Of a stretch of DNA of 64,000 bases, positions 1 to 15,277 are shown in pieces. Both the position numbers and the translations under genes were made by a program. The stretch is from Theristus sp. LFF4_11 (taxonomy: Eukaryota > Nematoda > Chromadorea > Monhysterida > Xyalidae), in contig JASANC010002175.1 in the NCBI GenBank assembly GCA_030248135.1, positions 47,112-111,111 on the forward strand, written 5' to 3'. Every line of letters begins with the position of its first letter. The first letter of the stretch is position 1. The notes below the pieces were generated by a model. The model did no database searches. It saw only the letters and a program-made list of their open reading frames with translations, and was not told the DNA's origin.

Positions 1-1060
1 TCTGCGGTATTTTGGTCTTGCGGTCTTTTGGCACGTGCGGTCTTTTGGTACGTGCGGTCTTTTGTCTATGATTCGCCGAAACCAAGTCTGAAATTTTCAC
101 CCTCCTCCCATATGAGTGGGGGTCATATGGTAAGTCGGTGGCTCCTCAGATGGTGATATTCGGACTCCCTGAAAAATTCTGAACAACTTTCATTTAAAAA
201 AAATTAAAAAAAAATTTTTTTAAAGAAAAAAAATAGAAAATTTTTTTTTCTTGACATCTCTAATCGCACCCCCCCCCCCTCACGGTGGTCAATCTTATCT
301 CAATTTTTTTCCAAAAATACCGTAATTTTTGCATTTTTCTTGACGTTTGTGTCTGTCCCTGCATAGATTTTGTTGTTTCTGACCAAACAAGCAGCTTGTT
401 TGCACAAAATATTCTGTATTTTACAAGAATTTCTGTGTTTTTCTAAGGCAAAAATTTGGTATTACCCGTGCGATCCCGTGCACCCCCCCCCCTCACGAAA
501 TTTTTCTGCCAGTGCACCCCCCCCCTCAGGAAAATTTGCTGCCCGTGCACCCCCCCCCCTCACCGAGAAGGCACCTGACCCCCCCCCTCTAAAATTAGGC
601 AAACACCCCCCCCCTCACCCGAGGTCCCGCTTTCGCTACTGGTTCAAAACGCAATTGTTCTTGCATCTTCCTTCTTGAAAAGGCTTGGCTTAGGTTAGGA
701 TTACGTCAGGATAATGTTTAGCTTAGAATTAGGCTTTAGGCCTCCCCCCTAACCCTACACCTGCCCCGCATCCGCATTGCTCATTGCTCATGATCCGCTG
801 GCGCGCGTGCACACGCTCCGCCCTCAACAAAAACTCGTTCAAAACGCAGTTATTTTCATTCTTGCTTTTTAAAAAGGCTTGGCTTAGGTTAGGATAAAAA
901 AGGTTAGGAACAGCTTTTGCTTAAGCTTAGGCTTTGGTTTGGCTTTTAGGTTTAGGTCCGTTTTAGCAATGTCCGAGAACATCCAATGTTGGAGCGTGAG
1001 TTAACTGGAGTGTAATATCATAAAACGTGCCAACCCCCGCCCCTCCCTAGTCCCTCCTCT
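1..1060. repeat. Dispersed C-rich and TTAGG-like repeat block
   Basis: No gene is recognisable here. Positions 10-65 hold three to four copies of an 18-bp unit containing CGGTCTTTTGG. Positions 265-640 carry runs of C separated by short common words and match 48298-48600 closely, including the stretch around 300-475. Positions 680-760 and 875-960 are rich in TTAGG-like words (CTTAGGTTAGG), and the sequence at 770-1020 recurs at 43560-44110 and 44230-44440. The block therefore belongs to a family of dispersed repeats present at least twice in the window. The uninterrupted GGTCCCGCTTTCGC at about 625-640 is the empty-site form of the hAT insertion at 48622-49336. Confidence 0.75.
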
Positions 1061-1249
1061 CTTTTTCAAAACCTTTTTTCTGCAATTTTATTTTGTTTTC
1101 AGTGAAGGCCGAAGGAGCGAGAGAGGAGGTAAACCGAAGCGTTATTCAGAGTTCTCTCTCAGAGACAGAGTCACACCACATCATCACACCACACCTCACA
1201 CGACGATATCCAGAATCCAGCAATAGCCGGTCTCTTCTTCCTCAAGAAA

Positions 1250-3179
1250 ATGGTGCGTTCCTTGAAAAAAATCTCACAAAAAAGGTCAAAGTGTTTATTG
1301 ATTGATTCGCCTTGCTTTTGTTTGCTTGGTTTTAAGGTCATCTTTGTGCTCTGTTGCTTGTTGCGTCAACCAAAAAATTGCCAGTTCCATTCTCTTCCAA
1401 TTTAAAAGTTCCAAATTCGTCATATTGTGTGGCCAGCACTTCATTCTACCATTTTTGTTGCTTTCACTTTCTTGAAGCACGAACCACCAGATCAACACGA
1501 GCGTGCATGTGTTCGCGTGCAACATTCTTTTGTGAAACGACCAGTGTTTATCATCGCCATCGTCGTGTTTTCTATGTTTGTTTTTGTGTTGCAGTATCAA
1601 CGGCTGGTGCAACTGGGACGAGTTGTGTTCATTGTGAACGGCAAGAACAAAGGCAAATTGGCGGTCATCGTGAACGTCGTCGACAGCAACAGGGTCAGTG
1701 CTTTTTGAGATTGAGTTGAGTGTAACTGCGCACATGACTTGCAAAACTGTGGTGTTCGGTTTGCTTGAATAAATCACTTAGTTCTCACCAGTGCATTGGT
1801 CCGAGTCCGATAGGTGTCACAGTCCGTTTCAACCAAATCAAAAAACACGCTACTGAGATTTTTACAAGTCAAATTTGACGTGCAAGGGTTTGGGGGAATT
1901 TCGAATTTCAGGGGTGTATAAAACCGAACACACGATGAGGAGTAAATGCACTCCTCAAAACCAAACTCAAACTCCTCATTCCTCACTCACTACTCGTTTT
2001 TACTCTTCTAGAAAGCAAACGTGAGTAACTGCTCAAATTGTGAACTGCTCGTCAAAACTGGCACCGGTTGCGTTTCAGATTCTGATCGACGGGCCGTGCT
2101 CGGGCGTGTCACGATGCGTCGTCAACCTGAAAGACATTCAGTTGACAAAGTTCCGTTTGATGCCGATCTTGGTCAATCAACGAACGGGCAAAGTGAAAGC
2201 GCTTTGGGAGAAGGAAAAGATCGACGAAAAATGGGCCGCAACGAAGTGGGCGAAAACAATCAAGCAGAAAGAAGCGGTTGGTTTGGTTGGGGCGGCGTGG
2301 GACCAAAGTCCTGCGATGGAGAAAGTGCGCTCAAAACACAGTGATGTGGTGCAGTCACAAACAACACACACGCAAACATATAATACCGTATTACCCCCAA
2401 TAAACCCCCATGGGGGATTAATACGTCAGCGACTTTTAGGGGTGGGGGTTTATTGGTGGGGGGGGGGGTTTATTATACAAAAATTTCTAGGGGTGGGGTT
2501 TTGTTGAAAAATGGCAAAAATACCTTGCATGACAGGCAAGAAAGTTGCAGAAACTTCTACTTTTCACAGAGATTTCCTTTTGTAACAGCCTTTTGTAATG
2601 AAATTACCATTAACTCATCCATTTGGGGCCTTTGGTAGCACAATTTCACCAATGTCACTGCATTCAGCCACTGAATTCGCTGGGTATGTGTTTCAAACAG
2701 GTTTCCAATTAACCCCCATGGGGGATTATTTGTGGGGGGGATTATTTGGAAACTGGTCGGGGGGTGGGGGTTTATTGGTGGGGGGGGATTAATGGTGGGG
2801 GGGTTTAATGGGGGTAATACGGTATTGCCGCAGCGCAGCGCGCGTGTAAACATTGGCGCTGAATTGAAAACAATGTTGTCAAACGAGGATTCTATGATTG
2901 CAGTTCAATGAATGGCTATTGTTAAGTTTGTCAGGGCAGTCAAATCTACGAAGAACCAATTTTATGACACGTCAAATTTTCAGCGCCGTGAAATGACTGA
3001 TTTCGACCGATTCAAGCTATTCAAGGCGAAACAAGCGGTTTGCTGGTTTTCAGTGGCTTGTTTTTGTTTGTTCTCAAATTCGTGCGAGACAGTGCAACTT
3101 AAACTGTTTTTATTGTTTACAGCGCAATCGTATCATCCGTGTTGAAATGGCGAAACTAAAGAAAGCGGCCGCGAAGTAA
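1250..3179 (+). CDS. RPL14: 60S ribosomal protein L14 (eL14)
   Basis: Structural protein of the large cytosolic ribosomal subunit. Five exons give one continuous frame: 1250-1252 (the ATG alone), 1595-1693, 2079-2276, 2984-3037 and 3123-3179, for 136 residues. Exon 2 has the N-terminal KOW-like beta-barrel part (YQRLVQLGRVV, GKLAVIVNVVDSNR). Exon 3 has ILIDGPCSGV and the basic helix WAATKWAKTIKQ. Exons 4 and 5 have MTDFDRFKLFKAK and RNRIIRVEMAKLKK, which are diagnostic of eL14. The phases fit at every junction, and the length is that of short, nematode-type L14 proteins without the long alanine/lysine tail of vertebrates. The first intron follows the start codon directly. Intron 3 carries a whole MITE (2384-2826). 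Family assignment is very secure; the one-codon first exon is inferred from frame and family N-terminus. Confidence 0.95.
2384..2826. mobile_element. MITE with TACCGTATTACC ends (copy 1)
   Basis: A segment of about 440 bp in intron 3 of the RPL14 gene with inverted ends TACCGTATTACC / GGTAATACGGTA. Just inside each end is the perfect palindrome CCCCCATGGGGG, followed by long G runs. The central part (about 2500-2700) is nearly identical to 58930-59140 in the second copy. It has no coding capacity, so it is a non-autonomous element. The flanking bases suggest a TA target duplication, but this is weak. Superfamily is not assigned. Confidence 0.85.
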
Positions 3180-3466
3180 CTTGGATGTCGCCGGAAATTC
3201 GTAGACATGAAAGCTGAAACTTTTTTGTTCGCTGTTTTGTTGCACAAATGTTTTTATAGAAGATTTTGTCGGCTGATCCGTTTGTTGTGTTGTTGTTGTT
3301 TCGTTGTGTTTTGCGTTGAAGCAAACTTGTGTGAGCGAGAAAGCCGAGAATGAAAGGTGCATTGTTGTGGGGGTCGATAGGGTTTTGTTTGCGTTTGTTC
3401 ATTTGTGGTGTTGCATCCGTCTGTCTGTACCTCTTGTTGCGATTGCGAAAACCATTTCGTGTGCAA

Positions 3467-6400
3467 ATGCCGATGCAGTTTGCAATTGATGCGTTTGCTC
3501 CGCGAACATCAGGCGCCATTCGAATGTCACTGCAGCCGCCAACGGTTTCCATGGCGCTCTTGTGGCAATGCCACTTCAAATTCTGTCGTACCGTTTTGCC
3601 GTCGTTCGATGACATGCAGGTTGGTGAGCGTGTGTGCCAAAGACTGTGGCCTGTGTCACCGCTCGTGGCCTGGTGGTAGTGCGTTAGACTTTTGTCTGTG
3701 CGCTCGGGGGGGATCGAGCCCCGCCGAAGGGTGTATAGCCTCTTAATGACAGACGAGAACTCGGTGGGCGCCCTACTCAATGGCGTTGTGTACGCTTCTC
3801 TGGGTTAGCCCTGGCTAAAAACATCGCCTAAAGTCCCAACAACAACAGCAAGACTGACAGATGACCGCAATGAGCTGCATGTTTCAATGGAGTGTGCGTT
3901 TGCAACTTTGCACAGGCGCATCTGAACGCAGTGCACCTGTCTTATCTGCCGTTTGTGTGCGATACGCCCGGTTGCACGGACGCACAACATCCAACCGCGA
4001 ACAGCTTGATCGAGCATTTGCGGCTGGTGCACGACACGAAGGTGGGTGCGTTGGTAGTGCCCGCCAAAAATGGTGTACTTCACAAACTAACTGATGATAT
4101 TGAAAATGACGCATTTTGATGCACACACACCAGCAGGTTTCCGCCCAATCAATCAAATTCATAACAATTTGTTTCCCGTGTCGTTGGGAATGTTTTCAGC
4201 GAAAATCAAACTTACATATTTAGATTCGTGTCACAACGGATGCATTGCGCGAGATTGAACGGCATGAGCAAATGATTCAGTTGAAGGTGGTTCGTTGCTG
4301 TCTGCCCACGGTCCCACCTCCACCCCCACCCAGTAATTGCAACAACAGCAGCAATTCCGTTGCCCATTCGACAAATTCAGTTGAAAAGGCGACTGGTGGT
4401 CAGAAAAATGTAAACTATGCAACGGCTGAGCTAACCAACAGTTCGAAACTGCCTCCTCCTCCAAGAAAGAGCCTCATTCCTTCCCCTGATATTATCGAAA
4501 CCTCAGAATCGCGAAATTCCTCGTCTCGCCAGCCGAAAAGTTCAACAGTCCAAAATGCAGCTGAAAAGATCGGTGCAGCTAACAAAGAGTTCGAGCCTGG
4601 ATCTGCTGCTCCGGCGAAGCGACACGAATTCCAAGGGACGTCAGTGTTCAATGCGCGATTCGATGGCAAACAAGAACGTCAAACGTTGCCAACCCCAACC
4701 GCGCCAAATAAAAGTGACGCGCACTGTTTCAAGTTCACTCTACGCTCAACGCAAGATGACGCAACGAGTGAAACGGCGGTTGGCTCAGCAAAAGCTGCGC
4801 AACACGAGTCTGCGAAAGACCGCATGAAATGTCAGTGGGCATGTTGTTTCAGTTTGTGTTTCAGTTTCAGTGTGCGTGTGAATTGCATCAGCGCGGTTTG
4901 ACCGTTGAAGTGGCTGAGCAATGTGCATAATGGGTTTGTGTGGCTTATGTTGGAGTTGGGCAAATCAGATGGTGCTCTTCTTACCTTCATGCTCACAACT
5001 CGAATGCCTTCAGTGTCCATTTCAGCCCCTCTGAGAACAAGTGCACCACCAAACACGACGCCCGACTCACAGCGAGCCATTTGTTCTGTGCCTGTTCACT
5101 CGGATGGTGGTCGTTCTGAACATCACCACCGCAGAACTGCATCCGAGAGCAACATCAACGGCGATCCATTGACATCGTGCAACTCAATACGCCCCATTCA
5201 TTCCAACCAATCATCGTGCCGTGTTCTGCAGCTCACCGGTCTCGATTGTACGGTCACCGCGGGAGATTTGAAATTATTAGCTGGCACGGATGCGCTGCAG
5301 ATTGAACGTGTACATGACAGGCACGTCGGAGGGTGGCTTTTTGGGGCTTTGATCAATCGGTGAGCAAGTGTAGACAATGAAGCATGAGATGTTACAACTT
5401 CACTTCTAGCGTCTGGCCCACCTGTTTTGCTACCGTCGTTGGTGATTCCATTCCAGCTGATTCGTTTCAATTCGCCATGAAAAGTTGATCGTCTACAATC
5501 CACGTCATGCTGCTTCAACCCATCATTGAATCGCCAATCAGTGGCTTGCATAGAAAATTGTGTTGTTCCTATCAGGCGTGCCCTAATCACATACGAAAAT
5601 CACGATGTTGCGCTGAAGAACCACAGCCGGCTGCACGCAGCGAGCAAACAGCCAAATGGCATTCACTACAACGTGCGCTTCAATGCCAATCGTGTGCGTG
5701 GAAGTATGGCGTCGAAAGGGAGAGAACACTCGCAATCGCAACAGCATAATCGTGCTCACAAAGGTAAACGATAAGTGCGCTTTGGTAAACAGTCGCTCTC
5801 AGCGGGCACACATCGCACCAGTTGCCTTTTTGGCAGAGTGGTGAAAATAAATTGTCGCAAAATCAGCGCACTGCCAAGCGCATGACCGGAAGTTCAGCCA
5901 CATAAATTGCAAACATGGCGGTACTATGGAAACGCACATTTTCGAGACCGATGGACCAATCAGCATGGTGACAGTGATTATCAAATGAAATCAATTAGTA
6001 CGATTCGCGCAACATCAAGATGCCCTCTGTGTGACACAGGCCAGCAATCAGCCGGTCGTGGTCGCACCAAGCAGCACACCCGCGACAACACACACGAACG
6101 CAAGCACCCTGGCTCGGCGGCTGCTGCGACATCGAGACGCGCCGTGCGTTCTCGCCATGCTCGCGCTGTGCCTGTTCGTTCTCGCAGCGGCAACCGTGGC
6201 TACTTGCGAGCGTACAATCTGCCGACGGATGTGACGCGGGGCGAAATCAACGGGCTGTTTCCGACCTCGTTGAACGGGCACCATCTACAGATCGTCAGCG
6301 AGAAACAACCGAATCAGCAACAAGCAGCACGCGGGTTCGTGGACGTGCACGGACGGGGCTTAGTTGAACCGTTGTACTTGTTGCACGTGTAGTTGCTCGA

Positions 6401-6761
6401 ACCGATTGAAACACGCAATTTGTGTACTTGGCATTTTATTGCCATGTTGGTTGGCTGCATCTGGCTGGTTCGACCAGTCCGTGAGCGCAAACCAAAGCAG
6501 CAGCCGATCTACTCAGCTGATTGCGGATGATGTGCAACTGGAAGTGCCAGCGTGATGTACAGCACGGCTGCGCTTGTCTCGTTGTGTGCAGTGTCTCATT
6601 TCAGCAGTGGCTGCCCCAGAAGCTGTGTGCTCGAGTTTGAGTCGGTCGCCGCTGCGCGCACGGCTGCTGCCGCGGTGCGCCATCGAAAACTGCGCAATAA
6701 AATGTTCAAAACGGTGCTCTGTGGTGCTAGCGGGTGGTACGCAACGGGTTGTCAAAATTAA
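3467..6761 (+). CDS. Unassigned C2H2 zinc-finger plus RRM-like protein
   Basis: A multi-exon gene inferred from frame and splice phases; the exact family is not recognised. Exon A (start 3467 or an earlier in-frame ATG at 3350, end 3619) carries WQCHFKFC, and exon B (3916-4041) continues with AHLNAVH. Together they form one C2H2 finger split by an intron, and exon B holds a second finger-like unit (CDTPGC ... HLRLVH). Exon C starts at 4224 (IRVTTDALREIERHEQ) and runs into a Ser/Pro/Asn-rich linker to about 4830; its end is unresolved. An RRM-like segment lies in exons near 4990-5359 (CRVLQLTGLDCTVTAGDLK) and 5576-5763 (RALITYENHDVALKNH). A second begins in the exon at 6052 (RGYLRAYNLPTDVTRGEING) and ends near 6600-6761 (SCVLEFESVAAARTAAAAVR). 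Phases fit between 5359/5576 and 5763/6052. It may be two genes; a nucleic-acid-binding role is inferred only from the domains. Confidence 0.55.
3660..3853 (+). mobile_element. tRNA-derived SINE, family A (copy 1)
   Basis: About 190 bp in the first intron of the zinc-finger gene. The head carries an RNA polymerase III A-box-like TGGCCTGGTGGTAGTG and a B-box-like GATCGAGCCCC. It is followed by a unique body (GAGAACTCGGTGGGCGCCC) and a CAA-rich tail. A second copy lies at 36378-36570 on the minus strand with the same order of parts. It is not a functional tRNA because the cloverleaf is not intact. Confidence 0.75.
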
Positions 6762-9065
6762 TTCTAAAATTAATTCTGTTAAAATCGAAATTATCTCAGA
6801 TTTCATTATCCAATGTTGCTTTGTCAGAAAGATTTTTGTTTCGGTACCTGTGTTGCGGTTATTTGTATGGCTCCGATTCGATAACACTTGCATTGGTTTT
6901 GTGAATTGTTGTTTACTCACTGTAGTTCTTTTGTCATTAGTTATCCGCAAATTACAACGTAATTACAGTGCTAGAGGCATTTTGGTGAACTTCCGCGGTG
7001 ACTATTGCGTTCGTTAGATATTCAGTTTCATACGTTTGTATAATCTGTGAAGTGAAGAACTGTTTGTGTTTATTGGCTGAATTGAAGAGAAGATACAATA
7101 CGTGTGCGCTGAACCGGTCAAACCGTTTTTCTGTTTTTTGCAGCTTTATCGGTAACACTAAATGTCGGCTTTTTGCCACCAGAAAACACAAAACTACACG
7201 AATGGAAGCAAAACTAGCCCGGTAAAGGAGCAGAAACAACATGCCAACAAAATTTTTGGGAGCAGCAAACATGATGCAATAGCAAAAAACAGCAGAGAAA
7301 GTTGCATGCTTCTTGTACACTTTTTGCAATATGTTGGTTGGTTGAGTTTTCTTTCCGTCAATTAAGACATCATAAACGTTTCAACGTTTTAAAAAAGTTG
7401 CTCAGCGTTTTTGTTTCGCCAACAAAGTGAAAATGCATGTGAAAAGTATTGTCTGTGATTTTGAAGAAAAAACCGGTTGAAATCAAGTACACACAACCAG
7501 ATTGGAATGAAAGCGTCAAAAATTGCGAACTATAACAATCGAAAAACAGTCCAACGGAAATCTTGGCTATGCTTACTTTTCTTATTGATGTTTTTTTGCA
7601 ACTTCAATTTTGAGATGCAAGATTTATCGGTTTGCTTTTGTGGATAGTCGACCTGAAACCAAGTTGATTACTGAAATGGCCCAAACATTTGTGCAGTTAA
7701 AAATGCTACGAAAATTGTTCACCGCAAGTCACGCGTTCTATACCGTAAACCAATAATGAAGACAGCGCAGCAGCTGTCATAACGGTTTACCGAAAAAATG
7801 TTGAATATTTTGTTTGTCCGGCAATTCCACGCAGTCTATCTATTCCGGTGCTTTTTGTGAAAACGGTTGTTTTTGTGCACCACGTGGTTTCAGCGCTGTC
7901 ACAATCGTGCGCGCAAAATTTCTTGTTTTCACGTTTTCATCATTTTTATGTTGCGAAACGCGCGTCAAGCATGACATCATGTCATACGGTAGGTTGGAAA
8001 GGCGCAAGGTGGAAGAGAAAACATGGGAATTTCGGTGCAAGTCCCAACAGGATGGTGCGACTGCTGCATTCATCAGTGCAACGAAGGTGCGCCGAGTGCA
8101 TTTCCTCACACTCAGCACGCATCGATGCGATGAACTTCGTAGGTAGCGAAAAAGCCAGTCGCAAAAAAACGTGTTCGCTGGTGAACCAAAGTATTTCCTG
8201 AAAAAAGTTTGGTGACCGCAGCAGTTACAACTTTTCTGCGTTCCTCCGACGATCGCAGTATCGCGGCTGTTTTGTCTGTTCAAATGTCCACGTGGCGGTG
8301 TTTTGTTTCTGCGTACATGATTTTACATGGAAAATTGTATTCTGTAGTTTTTTGTTTTGTCTTCGGTCGCTGCGTGCCTGATCGAGATGTTTACCAAAGA
8401 ACGTTATTCTGTTTTTTTTGTTTGTTCATCTGTCGCAAATCAGCTGATGGCCCGGCAAAGCGTTCCGGCTTTCTTGTGGACAACAAAAAAACGTTTTGCC
8501 GCCGTCGCATTTTTGGTCATTTTAGAATACGGTATTTACATTTCGCTGGTTGCTACAAAAAGCTCCAGAAAAATAGATTCGGTAATCATTGTCACGTCAA
8601 AGTTCCCATGAACCGAAACTGAATGCCCCCCGCCTCATGCTGAGATTTTTTATTAGCATGGTTGTGGCAACAGCTGCGTGCGTGGGAGACGAGACACCAA
8701 TTGAACAGGGACACACCCACATTGTTTGGCATGTGATCACAAATGGAATAGTAGTTCCATTTTTGATCAGCTGACATTTTCGTTTCGGCCCGTTTGTGGT
8801 GTTCACCCACCACATAGTTGTAGTTGTGGTGCGTTCGCCGAAATTCAAAAAATGTGAACAGAATTTATGAATAGTAGCGAGATGCTGCTGTACTTGTTAT
8901 TCCGTTTTTCCAAGATTATGTTTTTTAATTTTGAACAGCGTTTTCCAGGTGTTCGGTGCTTTGCTGTAGTTCGCTTGTAGTCGAATTTTATAAAAGAGCT
9001 TTTCCTAAAACAATACGCATAATAAAACAGCACTAAAAAAACCAACCGACAAATTCGGTGCCACC
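6762..9065. other. Intergenic region, no gene recognised
   Basis: About 2.3 kb between the zinc-finger/RRM gene and the threonine dehydrogenase start. Short open frames occur in all frames, but none has a recognisable domain, a splice-phase partner or a coding-like composition. AATAAA at 6700, still inside the final exon, and A/T-rich stretches beyond 6760 are compatible with a 3' untranslated region. The sequence just before 9066 presumably includes the promoter of the dehydrogenase gene, but no clear TATA box or initiator could be chosen. Confidence 0.5.
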
Positions 9066-11580
<2,515 letters not shown>

Positions 11581-12023
11581 CGTTGCGATTTGTGCTTGTT
11601 GTTGCTGTCGACTTTGAGAACACACTGCAATTTGGTGCACTTCGAAATCTGAATTCGTCGTGTTGATTGCCACATGGATCGGTTGGTTTGGTAAAATGCG
11701 ACCAGCTATTCGTTTGCCCCAACAACTGTGTTGTTACTGTTTCTATTCGCTAACTTTTGTTTTTCTAATCTCGGTTGTTACTGTTATCTGCGTTTTTTCT
11801 AATGTTTTCTGTTTTTTTCATTGTTTTTACATGTTTGGGCAATGTTAAAACAACGAGTTCATTTAGTACTCCGCACTATAGTAATGTAGTGATTGAATAT
11901 TTGTCAGTCATTTTTGTTTTGTTGAGCTTTTTGCTGCTTTGGCGATGAAACATGTTTTCAGGTCTTTATTTTCAGTTTTCAACCTTTTAAACTTTAAACA
12001 TTTAAGACTCGCTTTTTGAGTCG
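11581..12023. other. 3' flank of TDH, no gene recognised
   Basis: T-rich sequence between the TDH stop codon and the foldback element. It probably holds the TDH 3' untranslated region. No clear polyadenylation signal or further exon could be supported. Confidence 0.4.
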
Positions 12024-12330
12024 ACCGACCCGGTCTCCACACCTCTAGGCACAGTTTTTGAAAAATTTTCAGATTTTAACGAAACTAGCACCAATTGAAC
12101 CGTCTCGATGCGCTGAGTTCGAAAATCATATTTATTTTTTAATTTGACCCGGTTTTATGCTTTAAAAAACGAAAAAACCGTTTTTTGGGGGACCTTTAGA
12201 AAAATAGTTCTAACTCGCCTCTGCGTTAAGCTATTAACAAAATTCAAAAACCAATTGATTTCGCATGTGTTTGCGCACATTTTTTATGTTAACAATGTTA
12301 TACAAAAAAATTTCATTTTTTTATGTTTGT

Positions 12331-12512
<182 letters not shown>

Positions 12513-13019
12513 TTTGGGGGTTCTCTTTGTTTTTGATTTTTCGCGAAATAAAATGGATGGATGGATGCTGTTTTATGCTTTAAATTTAAGAAAAACTAAA
12601 AGAGTATGTGGTTTTTGCTTTGTTTAGGCACTTTTAAAGCGGATGCGGAGTAGGGTTGCTAAGTGATTCTGAAAGCCCTTGAAAAATGCTACAAGTATGC
12701 AAAAAATAAAAAAAATCGATTGCGCATTAAGAAGTAACGAAGCATTACAATATCGATCGTGCGCATACATAAAGAGTATTTCCCGGTATGCCGACAAATT
12801 GTGGAGCAACGGAGACAAAAACCAATAGCGGGTATTAGGGCAACTTTTTGCGCTGAATCCGAAAAAGTGGGTACCGTTGCAAAATTTTGCTACAGTAACC
12901 CAATATTTGCGATTTTTGTTTTTTTTGGCTCTTTTTTGGATTGTTTCTAATCCGTGTGGTGTTATACTTGAACTAATCAGGCCAAATTTGGTATCAATTG
13001 GCTCCCCTTAATTATTCGA

Positions 13020-13600
13020 ACAATTTCCATTTAGATACCGTAACTATATCGTGATTACGGTAACCCGCAGAGCACGATATTTACCCTTTTTAACAATTTT
13101 TAGACCGAAAGTGACATTTTTGATTCCTGTAGTGTTCTAGTTGTTCCAATTGAGTCAAATTTGTATCAGTCAATTACTCTTGATCAGCAAACAACTTTCA
13201 TTTAGATACCGTAACCATAGCTTGACTTCTGTACCTCTTGAAGCACTATATTCTACCAAGTTTTCACCATTTTCAGGCATGAAATTGGCTTTATGGTCCA
13301 TGCAGTGTTATACTTGAACGAATCTAGTCAAATTTAGCATCAATCGACTCTCGTTGATTAGGCAAACAACTTTCAATGAGATACCGTAATCCTTGTTTGA
13401 CTACCGTACTTTTTAAAGCACGGTATTTTACTAATTTTGTACCTTTTTCAAGCTTGAAATTGGCTGTTTTGAACCATGTAGTGTGACACTTGAACAATTT
13501 TAGTCAAATTCGCGATTAATACACTCCCCTTGATCCGGGAAACAACTTTCACTCAGATACCGTAATCATTACTTGACTACCGTTCCTTCCCACCCTCAAA
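13020..13600. repeat. Tandem repeat of about 175 bp, four units
   Basis: The word GATACCGTAA recurs at about 13034, 13205, 13380 and 13556 (spacing 171-176 bp). Each time it is preceded by an AACAACTTTCA-like sequence and followed by diverged copies of the same unit. Part of the left arm of the foldback element. Confidence 0.8.
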
Positions 13601-15277
13601 TTTTTAGGGGCCACTTCAGGTGTTGAAACCGTAACGAAAGGGGGATTTCGGGTAAAAAGAAATCTTACTGAGAAAAACGTTCAAAACCTGAGTTAAAAAT
13701 CTTACTTTGCCCGATGTTTCTATCGTGCCCTATGCCATGGGGATGAGGAGGGAATTCCTTTAATAATTAATTTAAAATTAAAAAAACACGTCACAAAAAA
13801 TCTGAAACCCTGTTACAAACACAAATCAAGGTTGCTGACTTCGAATATGGTGTTTATTTTTTTCATACGAATTACACCGCATCCTAAAAACGGCCTCTAT
13901 AGAAACGAAAAAAATAAAAAAGGGAAAAACAAAAAATTCTTTTTTATAGTTGATTATCGGATAATTGTCGTAATTATAGTGATTATTTGTGATTTATGGG
14001 TTGTTCTATATTGCTCGTCTGGTCTCTATCTTCGATAAACTCACCACTTATTCCAACTTTATTTCCATAAAAATCGTTTTGAGACACGGAGTAATCTGTA
14101 TAAAAAAAAATCAGCACCTGAGGTGGCCCCTAAAAATTTGGGGGTGGGAAGAAACACACTGGGAATGGTAGTCGACAAGGATTACGGTATCTGATGGATG
14201 CTAAATTTGATTGGTAGATTGATGCTAAATTTGACTAGATTCGTTCAAGTATAACACTGCATGGACCATAAAGCCAATTTCATGCCTGAAAATGGTGAAA
14301 ACTTGGTAGAATATAGTGCTTCAAGAGGTACAGAAGTCAAGCTATGGTTACGGTATCTAAATGAAAGTTGTTTGTCTGATCAAGAGTAATTGACTGATAC
14401 AAATTTGACTCAATTGGAACAACTAGAACACTACAGGAATCAAAAATGTCACTTTCGGTCTAAAAATTGTTAAAAAGGGTAAATATCGTGCTCTGCGGGT
14501 TACCGTAATCACGATATAGTTACGGTATCTAAATGGAAATTGTTCGCATAATTAAGGGGAGCCGATTGATACCAAATTTGGCCTGATTAGTTCAAGTATA
14601 ACACCACACGGATTAAAAACAATCCAAAAAAGAGCCAAAAAAACAAAAATTGCAAATATTGGGTTACTGTAGCAAAATTTTGCAACGGTACCCACTTTTT
14701 CGGATTCAGCGCAAAAAGTTGCCCTAATACCCGCTATTGGTTTTTGTCTCCGTTGCTCCACAATTTGTCGGCATACCGGGAAATACTCTTTATGTATGCG
14801 CACGATCGATATTGTAATGCTTCGTTACTTCTTAATGCGCAATCGATTTTTTATTTTTTGCATACTTGTAGCATTTTTCAAGGGCTTTCAGAATCACTTA
14901 GCTTTAAAGAGCTTTACTCCGCATCTGCTTTAAAAGTGCCTAAACAAAGCAAAAACCACATACTCTTTTAGTTTTTCTTAAATTTAAAGCATAAAACAGC
15001 ATTTTTTGTATAACATTGTTAACATAAAAAATGTGCGCAAGCACATGCGAAATCAATTGGTTTTTGAATTTTGTTAATAGCTTAACGCAGAGGCGAGTTA
15101 GAACTATTTTTCTAAAGGTCCCCCAAAAACGTTTTTTTTGTTTTTTGAAGCATAAAACCGGGTCAAATTAAAAAATAAATATGATTTTCGAACTCAGCGC
15201 ATCGAGACGGTTCGATTGGTGCTAATTTTGTCAAAATCTGAAAACTTTTCAAAAACTGTGCCTAAGGGGGGTCGGTA

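Noticed and set aside
370..678. 102-codon proline-rich open frame
   Set aside because: It reads through the C-run repeat and is matched by similar frames in the second copy at 48250-48600; no start context or domain.
1917..1926. TATA box (GTATAAAACC)
   Set aside because: It lies within intron 2 of the RPL14 gene, downstream of the first two exons, with no transcript to assign to it.
3660..3740. tRNA gene
   Set aside because: A- and B-box words are present, but the cloverleaf is not intact and the sequence recurs with a unique body and tail, so it is a SINE.
13018..13600. CRISPR-like array of spaced repeats
   Set aside because: Units are ~175 bp, diverged over their whole length, and sit in a foldback element of an intron-bearing animal genome.
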